Positions 51,804 to 60,780 are shown, numbered from the stretch's first letter. The stretch: 64,000 nucleotides of DNA from Mycolicibacterium aurum (GCA_900078775.1 LT549889.1:2170001-2234000); one strand, 5' to 3'. The notes: generated by a model not told the origin, from the sequence alone. Program-made: numbers and translations.

Positions 51804-52229
51804 ATGGCAAGCAGGCTCGCTCCCTCGATCAGTCCCGACACCGAGTTCTTCTGGTCGGGTCTGAAGGACAACGAACTGCGCATCCAACGGTGCACGGAAT
51901 GCAACACCTTACGGGTGCCGCCCCGGCCGATGTGTGGCACCTGCCAGTCCCTGGACTGGGACCACATCGTCTCGGCCGGGCGTGGGACGGTCTACAGCTT
52001 CGTGATGCCGCAGTATCCCCCGCTGCCGTTCCTGCAGTACCCGTACGTGGTCGCGCTGATCGAGCTCGAGGAGGGGGTGCGCATCGTGTCGAATCTGTGC
52101 GAAATCGATCCCGCGGACATCGAGGTCGGGATGGCCGTCGAGGTGTTCTTCGAAACCTTCGAAGCCCTGCCCAGCGGCGAGGAGCTCGTGCTGCACCAGT
52201 TCCGGCCATCCCCCGAATCGAAGGCGTGA
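51804..52229 (+). CDS. DUF35/OB-fold protein corresponding to the C-terminal half of ChsH2
   Basis: 141 residues. C30-x2-C33 and C44-x2-C47 form the zinc ribbon, with an OB-fold after it (GRGTVYSFVMPQYPPLPF). In ChsH2 this domain binds the Ltp2 aldolase. Here it is free-standing, starting one base after the MaoC stop, and its cysteine spacing is identical to the DUF35 protein at 15754. The two DUF35 proteins should each serve their own thiolase-fold partner. Confidence 0.93.
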   Translation: MASRLAPSISPDTEFFWSGLKDNELRIQRCTECNTLRVPPRPMCGTCQSLDWDHIVSAGRGTVYSFVMPQYPPLPFLQYPYVVALIELEEGVRIVSNLCEIDPADIEVGMAVEVFFETFEALPSGEELVLHQFRPSPESKA

Positions 52230-52236
52230 CACCGCA

Positions 52237-53346
52237 ATGGATTTCAGATTCAGCGAAGACCAGGAAACCGTCGGCAAGGTCGCCCGGCAACTGTTCGAAC
52301 ACCGTGCCGCGCCCGAACAGCTCAGTGAGCTGGAGGCCCGCGGGGTGCGCCACGACCCGGCGCTGTGGGCCGAGCTGGCCTCCTCGGACCTCCTGGGTAT
52401 CGCGCTGCCGGAGTCCTTCGGCGGCAGCGGCGGCGGTTTCCTCGAACTGGGGATTCTGCTGTCGGAGGTGGGCTGGAGCGTCGCACCGGTGCCGCTCTAC
52501 CCCACCCTGGTGCTGGGTGCCGACACCATCGCCCGGCACGGCGACACCGACCTGCAGCAGCGTTACCTCCCCGGCGTCGTGGACGGCAGCGTCATCCTGA
52601 CCGCGGCGCTGGCCGAGGCCGGCAACTCCGATCCCGCGACACCGCGCACCACCTCGGCACGCCCCGACGGTGCGGCCTGGCGGATCGAGGGCGCCAAGGA
52701 ACTGGTCCCGGCCGGCCAGCTGGCCGACGCGATCATCGTCTCGGCCGTCGCCGAGGACGGGCCTGCCCTGTTCGTCGTCGAAACCGGTTCGGCGGACACC
52801 GAGGTGCAACCGGTCGATACCACCCATGGTGAGCCGTACGCCGACATCGCCTTCGGCGGCGCCCCCGCGCGGCGGCTGGGCTCCGGCGGTGCCGAACTCA
52901 TCGAGTCACTGCACACCCGGGCGCTGGTGGGCCTGTGCGCCATTGCGGTCGGCGTCACCGACCGCGCCTTGAAGCTCGCGGCGAACTACACCCGCGAGCG
53001 TGAGCAGTTCGGCCGCCCGATCGGGTCGTTCCAGGCGGTGCAACAGCGGATGGCCGACGCCTTCGTCGACACCGAGGCGATCCGCTGGACCACCTGGCAT
53101 GCGGCGTGGTTGATCGCCGAGGGCCGACCGGCCCAGCGCGAAGCCTCATTCGCCAAGTTCTGGGCCGGGGAGGCGGGTGCCCGGGTGGCTGCCACCGCAC
53201 AGCAGGTGCACGGCGGCATGGGTATCGACGTCACCTATCCGTTGTCCCGATATTTCCTGTGGGCCAAGCATATCGAGCTGGCGCTGGGCTCGCCCTCACA
53301 GCAACTCGCCCGACTCGGAACCGCATATTCGGAAGGAAGCCGATGA
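52237..53346 (+). CDS. Acyl-CoA dehydrogenase, FadE28/ChsE1-like subunit
   Basis: 369 residues. Lacks the EP-x-x-GSD block but has YTREREQFGRPIGSFQAVQQ and VHGGMGIDVTYPLSRYFLWA, the pattern of the FadE28-type subunit. Predicted partner of the FadE29-like protein at 50060. ATG 52237 lies seven bases after the DUF35 stop. In the M. tuberculosis locus the two fadE genes are adjacent; here the split ChsH2 genes lie between them. Confidence 0.92.
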   Translation: MDFRFSEDQETVGKVARQLFEHRAAPEQLSELEARGVRHDPALWAELASSDLLGIALPESFGGSGGGFLELGILLSEVGWSVAPVPLYPTLVLGADTIARHGDTDLQQRYLPGVVDGSVILTAALAEAGNSDPATPRTTSARPDGAAWRIEGAKELVPAGQLADAIIVSAVAEDGPALFVVETGSADTEVQPVDTTHGEPYADIAFGGAPARRLGSGGAELIESLHTRALVGLCAIAVGVTDRALKLAANYTREREQFGRPIGSFQAVQQRMADAFVDTEAIRWTTWHAAWLIAEGRPAQREASFAKFWAGEAGARVAATAQQVHGGMGIDVTYPLSRYFLWAKHIELALGSPSQQLARLGTAYSEGSR

Positions 53347-53797
53347 CCTCCAGCACTGCAACCCGGCGCACCACCCTGGCGTGGGACTCGATCGTCGTCG
53401 GCGACGAGATCACCCCGATGGACGTGCCCGTCACCACCACACTGATCGTCGCGGGCGCCATCGCCTCGCGGGATTACATGCCGGTACACCACGATCGGGA
53501 CTTCGCGACCGGTCAGGGTTCCCCCGACATCTTCCTCAACATCCTGACCACCAACGGGCTGTGCGTGAAGTTCCTGCACGACTGGGCCGGTCCCGAGGCG
53601 ATGGTCAAGAAGCTGTCCATCCGGCTCGGTGTGCCCGCGTTCCCCAACGATCCGTTGCACTTCACCGGAAGCGTCACCGCCAAGACCCCGCCACCGGTGA
53701 GGGACTCGTCGAGGTGACGCTCAAGGGCACCAACAGTCTCGGCGACCATGTCTCGGGCACCGCGGTGCTCAGCCTGCTCGACGGGGCCGAAGCGTGA
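53343..53797 (+). pseudogene. ChsH1-like MaoC enoyl-CoA hydratase with a one-base frameshift
   Basis: The first part holds IASRDYMPVHHDRDF with the catalytic Asp44 and His49, then GSPDIFLNILTTNGL and LSIRLGVPAFPNDPLHF, closely similar to M. tuberculosis ChsH1 (Rv3541c). After codon AAG-ACC near 53685 the reading frame is lost and stops at 53717; the true C-terminus (GLVEVTLKGTNSLGDHVSG) continues one base earlier to 53797. One extra C in the CCCC run at 53686-53689 gives an intact 151-residue protein. ATG 53343 overlaps the upstream stop and the downstream gene also overlaps, so the intact form fits. Confidence 0.87.
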
Positions 53798-54966
53798 TGA
53801 AGGACGGTATCGGCGGCAAGGCCGCGCTCGTCGGGATCGGCCAGACCGAGTTCTCCAAGGAATCCGGCCGAACCGAGATGCAGTTGGCCTGTGAGGCGGT
53901 CAAGGCGGCCATCGCCGATGCCGGCCTGCGGCCCTCCGACATCGACGGCATGGTGACCTTCACCGTCGACGAGAACGAGGAGATCGAGGTCGCCCGCAAC
54001 GTGGGCATCGAGAACCTGTCGTTCTTCACCCGGGTGCCGCACGGCGGCGGCGCGGCCGCCGGAACGGTGATGCAGGCGGCGATGGCCGTGGCCACCGGCG
54101 CGGCCGAGGCGGTGGTCTGCTACCGCGCGTTCAACGAGCGATCCGGGTTCCGGTTCGGCGGCGCCGGCCGCCAGCCGGGCGTCACGCCGCTGTGGATGGC
54201 GCCGTACGCACCGTTCGGCTTCATGACCCCCGCGGCGTGGGTGGCCCTGCACGCCCAGCGCTACATGACGACCTACGGGGTCACCAACGCCGACTACGGC
54301 AAGATCTCGGTCATCGACCGTAAGCACGCCGCGAAGAACCCGGACGCGTGGTTCTTCGGTAAGCCGATCACCATCGAGGACCATCAGGCCTCCCGATGGA
54401 TCATCGACCCGGTACTGCGGCTGCTGGACTGCTGCCAGGAGAGCGACGGCGGGGTGGCGATGGTGGTGACCAGCGTCGAGCGGGCCCGCGACCTGCCCAA
54501 CCCGCCCGCCGTGATCACCGCGGCCGCCCAGGGTGCGGCCTACGACGGCGAGGTGATGACCAGCTACTACCGCAACGACATCACCGGGTTGCCCGAGATG
54601 GGCGTGGTGGGCAGCAAGTTGTGGCGGGACTCCGGGCTCAAGCCCGAGGACATCTCCACGGCCTTCCTGTACGACCACTTCACCCCGTTCGTGTTCACCC
54701 AGCTCGAGGAGCTCGGGTTCTGCGGACGTGGAGAGGCAAAGGACTTCGTCGACATCGACGAACTGTCCCTCGGTGGCCGGATGCCGATCAACACCAACGG
54801 CGGACTGCTGGGCGAGGCCTACATCCACGGGATGAACGGCATCACCGAGGGGGTGCGCCAGGTGCGTGGCACCTCCTACAACCAGGTGGACAACGTCGAA
54901 CATGTGCTGGTCACCTCGGGCACCGGGGTGCCGACCAGCGGACTCATCCTCGCCCCCGTCCATTAG
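53797..54966 (+). CDS. Ltp2-like steroid side-chain aldolase (thiolase fold)
   Basis: 389 residues, similar along its length to M. tuberculosis Ltp2: CYRAFNERSGFRFG, DRKHAAKNPDAWFFGKPITI, LLDCCQESDGGVAMVVTS, FLYDHFTPFVFTQLEELGFC and INTNGGLLGEAYIHGMNG. Ltp2 with the DUF35 domain of ChsH2 cleaves a 17-hydroxy steroid CoA ester by retro-aldol reaction, releasing propionyl-CoA and a 17-ketosteroid. ATG 53797 overlaps the preceding stop (TGATG); GTG 53794 is an alternative. Its partner is the DUF35 protein at 51804. Confidence 0.93.
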   Translation: MKDGIGGKAALVGIGQTEFSKESGRTEMQLACEAVKAAIADAGLRPSDIDGMVTFTVDENEEIEVARNVGIENLSFFTRVPHGGGAAAGTVMQAAMAVATGAAEAVVCYRAFNERSGFRFGGAGRQPGVTPLWMAPYAPFGFMTPAAWVALHAQRYMTTYGVTNADYGKISVIDRKHAAKNPDAWFFGKPITIEDHQASRWIIDPVLRLLDCCQESDGGVAMVVTSVERARDLPNPPAVITAAAQGAAYDGEVMTSYYRNDITGLPEMGVVGSKLWRDSGLKPEDISTAFLYDHFTPFVFTQLEELGFCGRGEAKDFVDIDELSLGGRMPINTNGGLLGEAYIHGMNGITEGVRQVRGTSYNQVDNVEHVLVTSGTGVPTSGLILAPVH

Positions 54967-54969
54967 TCT
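54964..54969 (+). promoter_or_regulatory. Putative -10 element of a leaderless tetR transcript
   Basis: TAGTCT, overlapping the TAG stop of the Ltp2-like gene, ends seven bases before ATG 54977. The same TAGTCTGC string stands six bases before the start at 55636. Confidence 0.5.
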
Positions 54970-54976
54970 GCGCTCT

Positions 54977-55576
54977 ATGACGCAAGCGACGGCCGCCGAC
55001 ACCCGGGAGATCATCATCTCGGCGGCCTTCGCCTGCTTCCGCACCCGCGGGCTGGCCAAGACCACGATCGTCGACATCGCCCGCGCGGCGGACGTCTCCC
55101 GCAGCACGTTCTACGAATACTTCAAGGACAAGGAGACGATGGTCGCCGCCTGCGCCGAGGCGGCCTCCCAGCGCTTCTACCGCAACATGGCCAAGGCCAT
55201 CGACCGCGACGGCGGGAGCACGCTGGAGGGCAGGCTGGTGCGGGCCGCGGTGTTCGTGTGTCAGGGCCGCCGGGTCGTCGAACCCGAGGTGTACTTCGAC
55301 CAGGCGGAGGTGAACCTGATGCTCACCAAGAACGCCGGCACCCTGCTGCAGGAGTGCACCGAGTTCATCGCGCCGTATCTGTCCGCAGCCCGGCACACCG
55401 GTGAGGTGCGCAAGGATCTCGACGTCACCGCCGCCGGAGAGTGGTTCTCCCGCATGTTGTTCTCGCTGTTCACCACCCCGTCGCTGAACTGGGACATGCG
55501 CGACGACGACGCGGTGGCCGCATTCGTCCGCCCCTTCGTGGTGAACGGATTCCTGGCCGGCGCCGCCGCCAAGTAA
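54977..55576 (+). CDS. TetR-family transcriptional regulator
   Basis: 199 residues. The helix-turn-helix is at about residues 28-60 (TTIVDIARAADVSRSTFYEY, then KDKETMVAACAEA); the remainder is the helical ligand domain. Probably leaderless from ATG 54977, having its own promoter inside the stop codon of the Ltp2-like gene. It follows the igr-like operon and may regulate that operon, whose promoter lacks the common operator, or be the true owner of the GAGAA-N6-TTCTC sites. Confidence 0.92.
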   Translation: MTQATAADTREIIISAAFACFRTRGLAKTTIVDIARAADVSRSTFYEYFKDKETMVAACAEAASQRFYRNMAKAIDRDGGSTLEGRLVRAAVFVCQGRRVVEPEVYFDQAEVNLMLTKNAGTLLQECTEFIAPYLSAARHTGEVRKDLDVTAAGEWFSRMLFSLFTTPSLNWDMRDDDAVAAFVRPFVVNGFLAGAAAK

Positions 55577-55602
55577 GCCCGAAAATCTTCGTTCTTCTGG
55601 TT

Positions 55603-55618
55603 GAGAACATTCATTTCC
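55603..55618. promoter_or_regulatory. Degenerate operator-like site
   Basis: GAGAACATTCATTTCC has an exact left arm and two mismatches on the right; it lies 17 bases before ATG 55636. Confidence 0.4.
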
Positions 55619-55623
55619 GCAGG

Positions 55624-55629
55624 TAGTCT
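55624..55629 (+). promoter_or_regulatory. Putative -10 element of a leaderless transcript
   Basis: TAGTCT ends six bases before ATG 55636 and no ribosome site is present; the surrounding TAGTCTGC is the same as at 54964. Confidence 0.5.
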
Positions 55630-55635
55630 GCCCTT

Positions 55636-56196
55636 ATGGCAGATGCGTCCCCGGTAATACGATCAGCTAATCCGTTGCCGGACAGTGCGTTCACCGCCAG
55701 GCACCGGCTGATGGTCCTCGCCGCGGACGCCGTCGATGTCATCGCCTCGGCGGGCGGGCTGTTGTTCGACCGGGTGGGTGCGGGCTGGGATGTCCAGGTC
55801 TATCTCGACGAGCCGGACACCGGCAGCGGAGCACGCGCCCTGCAGATCCTCGGGATCAAGACCTGCATGCCGTCGCCGCAATTCGACCCCGCCCGGTGGC
55901 CGGACTTCCTGCTCGTCGGAGCGGATCTGTACCGCCGCAACATCTTCGTGCGCCGGTTGTTCGGCACTGCGGCGCGGCGCAGTCGCACCGAGGTGGCGAT
56001 ATGGGGCGGGGACTGGCCGACAGAACTCGAACGGGGCATCGGCCCGGTGCAGCATCGCCTGAGCACGGCGGCGCTGGCCTTCAAGGCACACGCGTTGCGC
56101 GCCGTCGATCTGACGCCCGATGTCAGCGGTGCCGAGTATTTCCGGAACGGCAAGCGGCGCTTCGATATCGCCGCGGCGATGCTGCCGCCGGCCTAG
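55636..56196 (+). CDS. Protein of unknown function
   Basis: 186 residues, no family recognised. No signal peptide and no clear membrane helix. The first 70 residues (RHRLMVLAADAVDVIASAGG, then WDVQVYL) look like an alpha/beta region; YRRNIFVRRLFGTAARRSRT is basic. A single Cys is at about residue 76. It has its own probable leaderless promoter and an operator-like site, so it may belong to the regulon although it lies after tetR. Nine bases separate it from the convergent P450 gene. Confidence 0.8.
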   Translation: MADASPVIRSANPLPDSAFTARHRLMVLAADAVDVIASAGGLLFDRVGAGWDVQVYLDEPDTGSGARALQILGIKTCMPSPQFDPARWPDFLLVGADLYRRNIFVRRLFGTAARRSRTEVAIWGGDWPTELERGIGPVQHRLSTAALAFKAHALRAVDLTPDVSGAEYFRNGKRRFDIAAAMLPPA

Positions 56197-56204
56197 CGCC
56201 GGCC

Positions 56205-57410
56205 TCAGCCCACCCTGGAGATCGGCACGTTGGACCAACCGCTGACGTTCGACATCGCCACCCGCTGCAGGCCGGCCCGGTCCACCTTGTAGTCCGGGAG
56301 CAGATCGAGCAGAGCGTTGATCGCGATCCGGCTCTCCATCCGGGCCAGGGCCGCACCCAGACAGCTGTGCACGCCGTAGCCGAATGCCAGGTTGAAGCCC
56401 ATCCTCCGATCCCGGTCGATGTCGAGTCGATCCGGATCCGGGAACATCCGTTCGTCCCGGGTCGCCGATCCAGTGAGCAGCAGTACGACGCTACCGGCCG
56501 GGATCGTGGTGCCGTGCAACGTGACATCGCGGGTCGCCGTGCGGACCTGATACTGGGACGGCGCCTCATAGCGCAGCAATTCCTCGATCGCGGCGGGCAC
56601 CTTGCTGCGATCCTCGCGCAGCATCTGCCACTGCTCCGGGAAGTCCGCGAACGCGACCATCGCATTGCCCACCAGCTTGGTCACCGTCTCCGCCCCGGCA
56701 CCGCCCAACAGTGTCGCGAATCCGGCGATGTCCACATCGGTCAGCTTCTCGACGACACCGTCCCGCTCGATCTCGGTTTCGATCAGACGGCTGATCATGT
56801 CGTCCCGCGGTTCGGCCCGACGCTGCTGAATCAGGTTGTAGTAGTACATCCCGGTGTTCATCGAGGCCTGCAGACCCTCCGGCGGGACCGCGATCTCACC
56901 GACTCGTCGCTCCAGCAGTAGATCCAGCCATTGGCGGATCTGCTCCCGGTCCTGTTCGGGCACCCCGAGCATGGTGGTGATCACCTCGTTGGGGAACAGC
57001 GCGGAGAAGTCGGCCACCGCATCGAAGGAGGTCGGGTCGGCGAGCGCCTCGATCCGCTCGCGCACCTTTTCGGACACCATGTCCTCGAGTGCGGCGATGG
57101 CGCGCGGCGTGAACACATTGCTCACCAGCTTGCGCATCTTCTGGTGCTCCGGCGGGTCCATCGAGATGATGACCTTCGGCAGCGGGATGGCGTCGTCGTG
57201 CGCCTTGACCATGTCCAGCGTGGCCCCCTTGGCCGAGCTGTAGGTCTCGTGATCCTTTGTCGCAGGGGCCACGTCGTCGTACCGGGACAACGCCCAGAAG
57301 TCCCATTCGGCGTTGTAATAGACCGGCGCCTCGTCGCGCAGCCGCCGGTAGGTGTCGTACGCGCCGTTGAAGAACTCCTCGGAGAACGGATCGAACTCGA
57401 CCACGCTCAC
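56205..57410 (-). CDS. Cytochrome P450
   Basis: 401 residues. The I-helix reads LGGAGAETVTKL, EELLRY is the ExxR motif, and FGYGVHSCLGAA the heme loop with ligand Cys350. It belongs to a different subgroup from the P450 at 48867, which has the CYP125-like AGNETT helix. GTG 57410 overlaps the CoA-transferase stop (GTGA). Second gene of a two-gene leftward unit behind a perfect operator, implying hydroxylation of a compound handled as CoA ester. Redox partners are not adjacent; a Bfd-type protein lies 5 kb on. Confidence 0.93.
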   Translation of the reverse strand: MSVVEFDPFSEEFFNGAYDTYRRLRDEAPVYYNAEWDFWALSRYDDVAPATKDHETYSSAKGATLDMVKAHDDAIPLPKVIISMDPPEHQKMRKLVSNVFTPRAIAALEDMVSEKVRERIEALADPTSFDAVADFSALFPNEVITTMLGVPEQDREQIRQWLDLLLERRVGEIAVPPEGLQASMNTGMYYYNLIQQRRAEPRDDMISRLIETEIERDGVVEKLTDVDIAGFATLLGGAGAETVTKLVGNAMVAFADFPEQWQMLREDRSKVPAAIEELLRYEAPSQYQVRTATRDVTLHGTTIPAGSVVLLLTGSATRDERMFPDPDRLDIDRDRRMGFNLAFGYGVHSCLGAALARMESRIAINALLDLLPDYKVDRAGLQRVAMSNVSGWSNVPISRVG

Positions 57411-58612
57411 AGGATCGCACCGGCTTCCTTGTAGCGCTCGATGGCCTCCCACTCGATCCCGGCAGCGATCAGGACCTCCTCGGTGTGCTGACCGTGTTCC
57501 GGCGCCCCGGGCGGGACCACGGCCTGCTCGTCGAACTGAACCGGGTTGGTGGGCAGTGCATAGGGCACACCGTTCATCGTCGTCGTCTGCGCGACGTAGC
57601 CGTTGGCCGTGACCGCGGGGTCGGCGCACAACTCCCCCGGGGTCTGAACGATGCCCCAGGCCCCGGACAGCCCGGCCAACGTTGCGCGCCATTCGGCCAG
57701 GGTGCGTTCGGCGAACGCCTGGTCGAGCAGAGCGATGAGCGCACTGCGGTTCTCATACCGCGGTGCGGGCGCACTGAACCTGGGGTCGTCGATCAGTTCC
57801 GGCAATCCGATGGCGTGCATGGCCTCCGGATAGAACTTGTCGAGCTGCAGCATCATCAGCTGCACATACCGGCCGTCCCTGGTCCGGTAGGTGTTCACCA
57901 GCGGATTGGGCGCATCGGCATGGGTATAGCTGGGAATCGATGTGCCGCCGTGGATCTGGCTCACCGCGACGTCCGGACCGAGATTCCAGGCCGCCAGTCC
58001 GAGTAGCGACACGTCGACGACCGAGCCCTTCCCGGTGGTGGCCTTCTTGTACAGCGCGGCGGCGATACCGCCGGCGATCGTCATGCCGCCGAGCAGATCA
58101 CCGAAGGCCGGCCGCGACCGGACCAGTTCGTCGCGGCCCTCGGTGAGCATGGTGGCGATGCCCCCGCGTGCCCAGTAGGAGACACCGTCGTAGCCCGGTT
58201 TGTCGGCGTCCGGGCCCTTGGGCCCGTGCCCGGAACCGCGCACGTAGACGATGCCCGGGTTCACCGCCCGGATGTCCTCCACGTCGATCCCGAGCTTCTT
58301 GCGGCGTTCCGGCAGATAACTCGTCAGGAACACGTCGCAGGTCTTGGCCAGCTCGCGGACCACTTCCTGGCCGCCGGCCGTGCTCAGATCGACGCCGATG
58401 GATTTCTTTCCGCGGTTCGGTATCTCGATCATGTAGTTGACCGACCCGCCGCCCTCGTCGACGATCCCCATGGTCACCAGCCCGCGCTGCGGGTCACCAC
58501 CGTTGCGGGGTTCCACCTTGATGACCTCGGCCCCCCACTCTGCCAGCACGGCACCGGCCGACGGGACGAAGGTCCACGCCGCGACTTCGAGTACCCGCAC
58601 TCCTGAAAGCAC
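57407..58612 (-). CDS. Class III CoA-transferase (CaiB/BaiF family)
   Basis: 401 residues, one complete unit. LEVAAWTFVPSAGAVLAEWG is the N-terminal CoA-binding segment and RPAFGDLLGGMTIAGGIAAAL contains the catalytic Asp. It moves CoA from a donor thioester to a free acid or acts as an alpha-methylacyl-CoA racemase-like enzyme. GTG 58612 is chosen since the family usually begins two residues before GVRVLE. Overlaps the P450 gene and diverges from a CoA-ligase gene across a perfect operator. Confidence 0.93.
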   Translation of the reverse strand: MLSGVRVLEVAAWTFVPSAGAVLAEWGAEVIKVEPRNGGDPQRGLVTMGIVDEGGGSVNYMIEIPNRGKKSIGVDLSTAGGQEVVRELAKTCDVFLTSYLPERRKKLGIDVEDIRAVNPGIVYVRGSGHGPKGPDADKPGYDGVSYWARGGIATMLTEGRDELVRSRPAFGDLLGGMTIAGGIAAALYKKATTGKGSVVDVSLLGLAAWNLGPDVAVSQIHGGTSIPSYTHADAPNPLVNTYRTRDGRYVQLMMLQLDKFYPEAMHAIGLPELIDDPRFSAPAPRYENRSALIALLDQAFAERTLAEWRATLAGLSGAWGIVQTPGELCADPAVTANGYVAQTTTMNGVPYALPTNPVQFDEQAVVPPGAPEHGQHTEEVLIAAGIEWEAIERYKEAGAIL

Positions 58613-58702
58613 CTTCTCGGCGGAAATGGGAAACCTCCAATGGTCGTTCGCGGTCCACCCGGACCGTGCTCGGCTGCCAGTCTAGGGAACAGCCACCACA
58701 AT

Positions 58703-58718
58703 GAGAATAATTGTTCTC
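58703..58718. promoter_or_regulatory. GAGAA-N6-TTCTC operator, perfect arms
   Basis: GAGAATAATTGTTCTC extends to ATGAGAA/TTCTCAT, giving 7-base exact arms (58701-58720). It lies 91 bases from the CoA-transferase start and 23 bases from ATG 58741, just upstream of the putative -10. Confidence 0.78.
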
Positions 58719-58726
58719 ATATTCGG

Positions 58727-58732
58727 TAAAGT
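58727..58732 (+). promoter_or_regulatory. Putative -10 element of a leaderless transcript
   Basis: TAAAGT ends eight bases before ATG 58741, with no ribosome site between. The operator ends eight bases upstream of it. Confidence 0.45.
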
Positions 58733-58740
58733 TCATACCC

Positions 58741-60375
58741 ATGCCGGTCCCGTCGATCACCCCGACCATCCCCACACTGGTGCGCACGTCGGCGGCCAGC
58801 CACGGTGACACACCGTTCCTCATCACCGGTGACGAGATGCTCAGCTACGCAGAGCTGGACCGGCGGTCGGCGCAGACGGCCGCCGATCTGCTGGCGCTCG
58901 GCATCGGGAAGGGGGACCACGTCGGACTGCTCATGCCCAACGGTGTCGAATGGGCGGTCAGCTTTTACGCGATCACCCGGATCGGCGCGGTCGCGGTACC
59001 GCTGAACACCTTCTACAAGGTCGCAGAACTCGCCTGGACCAGCCGGCACGCCGATCTGCGTGCCATCGTGGCCGTTCCGGCCTTCCGGAATCAGGACTTC
59101 TGCGGGCTTCTCGAAGAGGCACTGCCCGGGCTCGCCGAACAGCGCGGACCCGGCCGCATCACGGTGGCCCAGGCGCCCTATCTGCGTACCGTGGCGATCT
59201 GGGGTGAGACCGACCGGTCCTGGGCGACCGCACTTCCCGGCCGGGGGCACACCGCCGGCTTCGATGCGGCGCTCCTGGAGTCCGTCGAGTCGTGCGTCAC
59301 CCCCGCCGACGACGCGCTGATCATCTACACCTCGGGCAGCACCGGGGACCCCAAGGCCCCGGTGCACAGTCAGGGGGTGCTGGTCCGGCAGAGTTACAAC
59401 CTGACCTTCCTCTACGGCATCACCTCGGGTTCCGTGCTGTTCACCTCGATGCCGTTCTTCTGGGTCGGCGGACTGATCTCCGGGCTCAACGCCGTGATCC
59501 ACCACGGCGCAACCCTGGTGACCCAACCCGCGTTCGACGCCGGCGAGGCGCTGGCCCTCATCGAGCGGCATCGCGCGACGATCACATTGGGCTGGCCGCA
59601 ACAGGGCAAGACACTGGCCGAGCACCCCGATTTCGCCATCCGCGACACCAGTTCGGTGCAGCGGACCAGCATGCCCGCCATGGTCCCGCCCGAACGGCGG
59701 CCACCGGGTCCGAGCGCCCTCGGCATGACCGAGATGTGTGGCAGCCACATCGGAGTGGACTCCTACCTCCCCCAGCCGGCCGAGCGCACCGAAACCGGAG
59801 GCTGGCCCGCCGAGGGACTCGAACACCTCATCGTCGACCCGGAGACCGGCAAGCCGGTGCCCGACGGCGTATCCGGCGAGATCTGGGTCCGCGGCCTCTC
59901 GCTCATGCAGCGTCTCTACAAGCGGGAACGCCAGGCGGTGTTCACCCCGGACGGCTATTACCGTACCGGCGACTGCGGTATCCGCTCGGCCGACGGGTGG
60001 ATCACCTTCTCCGGCAGGCTCGGTGAGCTGATCAAGACCGGCGGCGGCACCAATGTCACCCCGGCCGAGGTGGAGTCGGCACTCGGCGACTGCGAGGGTG
60101 TACTGGAGGCCTATGTGGTCGGTGTCGAGGACGACGAGCACGGCGTCATCGTGGGCGCCGCGGTGGTCCCGCGCGGCGGGCATTCGCTGGATCCGGAGGC
60201 GCTGCGGAGCCGGCTGCGGGACACCTTGTCCGCCTATAAGGTGCCGAAGTTCATCTGGGTGGCCGCCAAGGAAGACCTGCCGTTCACCGCGACCGGCAAG
60301 GTGAAGAAGTCCGACCTGGCGATCCGGTTACGCGAGGAGCGCCGGCGATCGGGTCAGCCCGCCTCACGTTCCTGA
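58741..60375 (+). CDS. AMP-forming acyl-CoA synthetase (FadD-type)
   Basis: 544 residues. [18 protein letters not shown] is the AMP motif (Ala where the usual Gly follows PK), [13 protein letters not shown] the A5 motif, [10 protein letters not shown] and [15 protein letters not shown] the hinge, and [12 protein letters not shown] the catalytic Lys. Likely leaderless at ATG 58741. Divergent from the CoA-transferase/P450 pair and ends inside the convergent membrane-protein gene (22-base overlap). Longest of the four ligases here; it activates an unknown acid. Confidence 0.93.
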   Translation: MPVPSITPTIPTLVRTSAASHGDTPFLITGDEMLSYAELDRRSAQTAADLLALGIGKGDHVGLLMPNGVEWAVSFYAITRIGAVAVPLNTFYKVAELAWTSRHADLRAIVAVPAFRNQDFCGLLEEALPGLAEQRGPGRITVAQAPYLRTVAIWGETDRSWATALPGRGHTAGFDAALLESVESCVTPADDALIIYTSGSTGDPKAPVHSQGVLVRQSYNLTFLYGITSGSVLFTSMPFFWVGGLISGLNAVIHHGATLVTQPAFDAGEALALIERHRATITLGWPQQGKTLAEHPDFAIRDTSSVQRTSMPAMVPPERRPPGPSALGMTEMCGSHIGVDSYLPQPAERTETGGWPAEGLEHLIVDPETGKPVPDGVSGEIWVRGLSLMQRLYKRERQAVFTPDGYYRTGDCGIRSADGWITFSGRLGELIKTGGGTNVTPAEVESALGDCEGVLEAYVVGVEDDEHGVIVGAAVVPRGGHSLDPEALRSRLRDTLSAYKVPKFIWVAAKEDLPFTATGKVKKSDLAIRLREERRRSGQPASRS

Positions 60376-60758
60376 TGGATGCGTACCAGCTCCCGGAAAC
60401 CCAGACTCGGGTATTCGGGCACCGGCTGGATCCCCCACTCATCCTGGGCCGTCTGCTGCCCCGCGGCCTCGGGCGCGCCACCGAACGGGGGGCCGCTCAG
60501 CGGATACGGTTGTTCGCACCCGATGGTGTCGTCGGAGTACCGGACCTTCATCAGCTCACTGCAGATCTCGGTCAGCGACAAGGTCGGCCAGCCGTACCAC
60601 AGCGCCAGTGCGGGGACCGTCATCGCACCCTCGACCACCAGACCGAACAGGCACACGAACAGGCCCCGCTTGAGCCAGCGATGCATGCGGGCGAACGGTG
60701 CCGTGGTACCGAGTGGAAGTTTCTGCGGGTCTTCTGATTTCGTGGCGATTGCGCTCAT
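60354..60758 (-). CDS. Single-pass membrane protein of unknown function
   Basis: 134 residues. Cytosolic basic start (RMHRWLKR), one membrane helix at about residues 32-54, then a polar C-terminal domain with Cys66 and Cys81 and a Pro/Gly-rich linker ([18 protein letters not shown]). The positive-inside rule puts the C-terminal domain outside the membrane, where the two Cys could form a disulfide. No family recognised. ATG 60758 follows GGAAGA. Last gene of the four-gene membrane operon 61713-60354. Confidence 0.83.
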   Translation of the reverse strand: MSAIATKSEDPQKLPLGTTAPFARMHRWLKRGLFVCLFGLVVEGAMTVPALALWYGWPTLSLTEICSELMKVRYSDDTIGCEQPYPLSGPPFGGAPEAAGQQTAQDEWGIQPVPEYPSLGFRELVRIHQEREAG

Positions 60759-60780
60759 TCTTCCGGCTTTCTCGCGTCGG

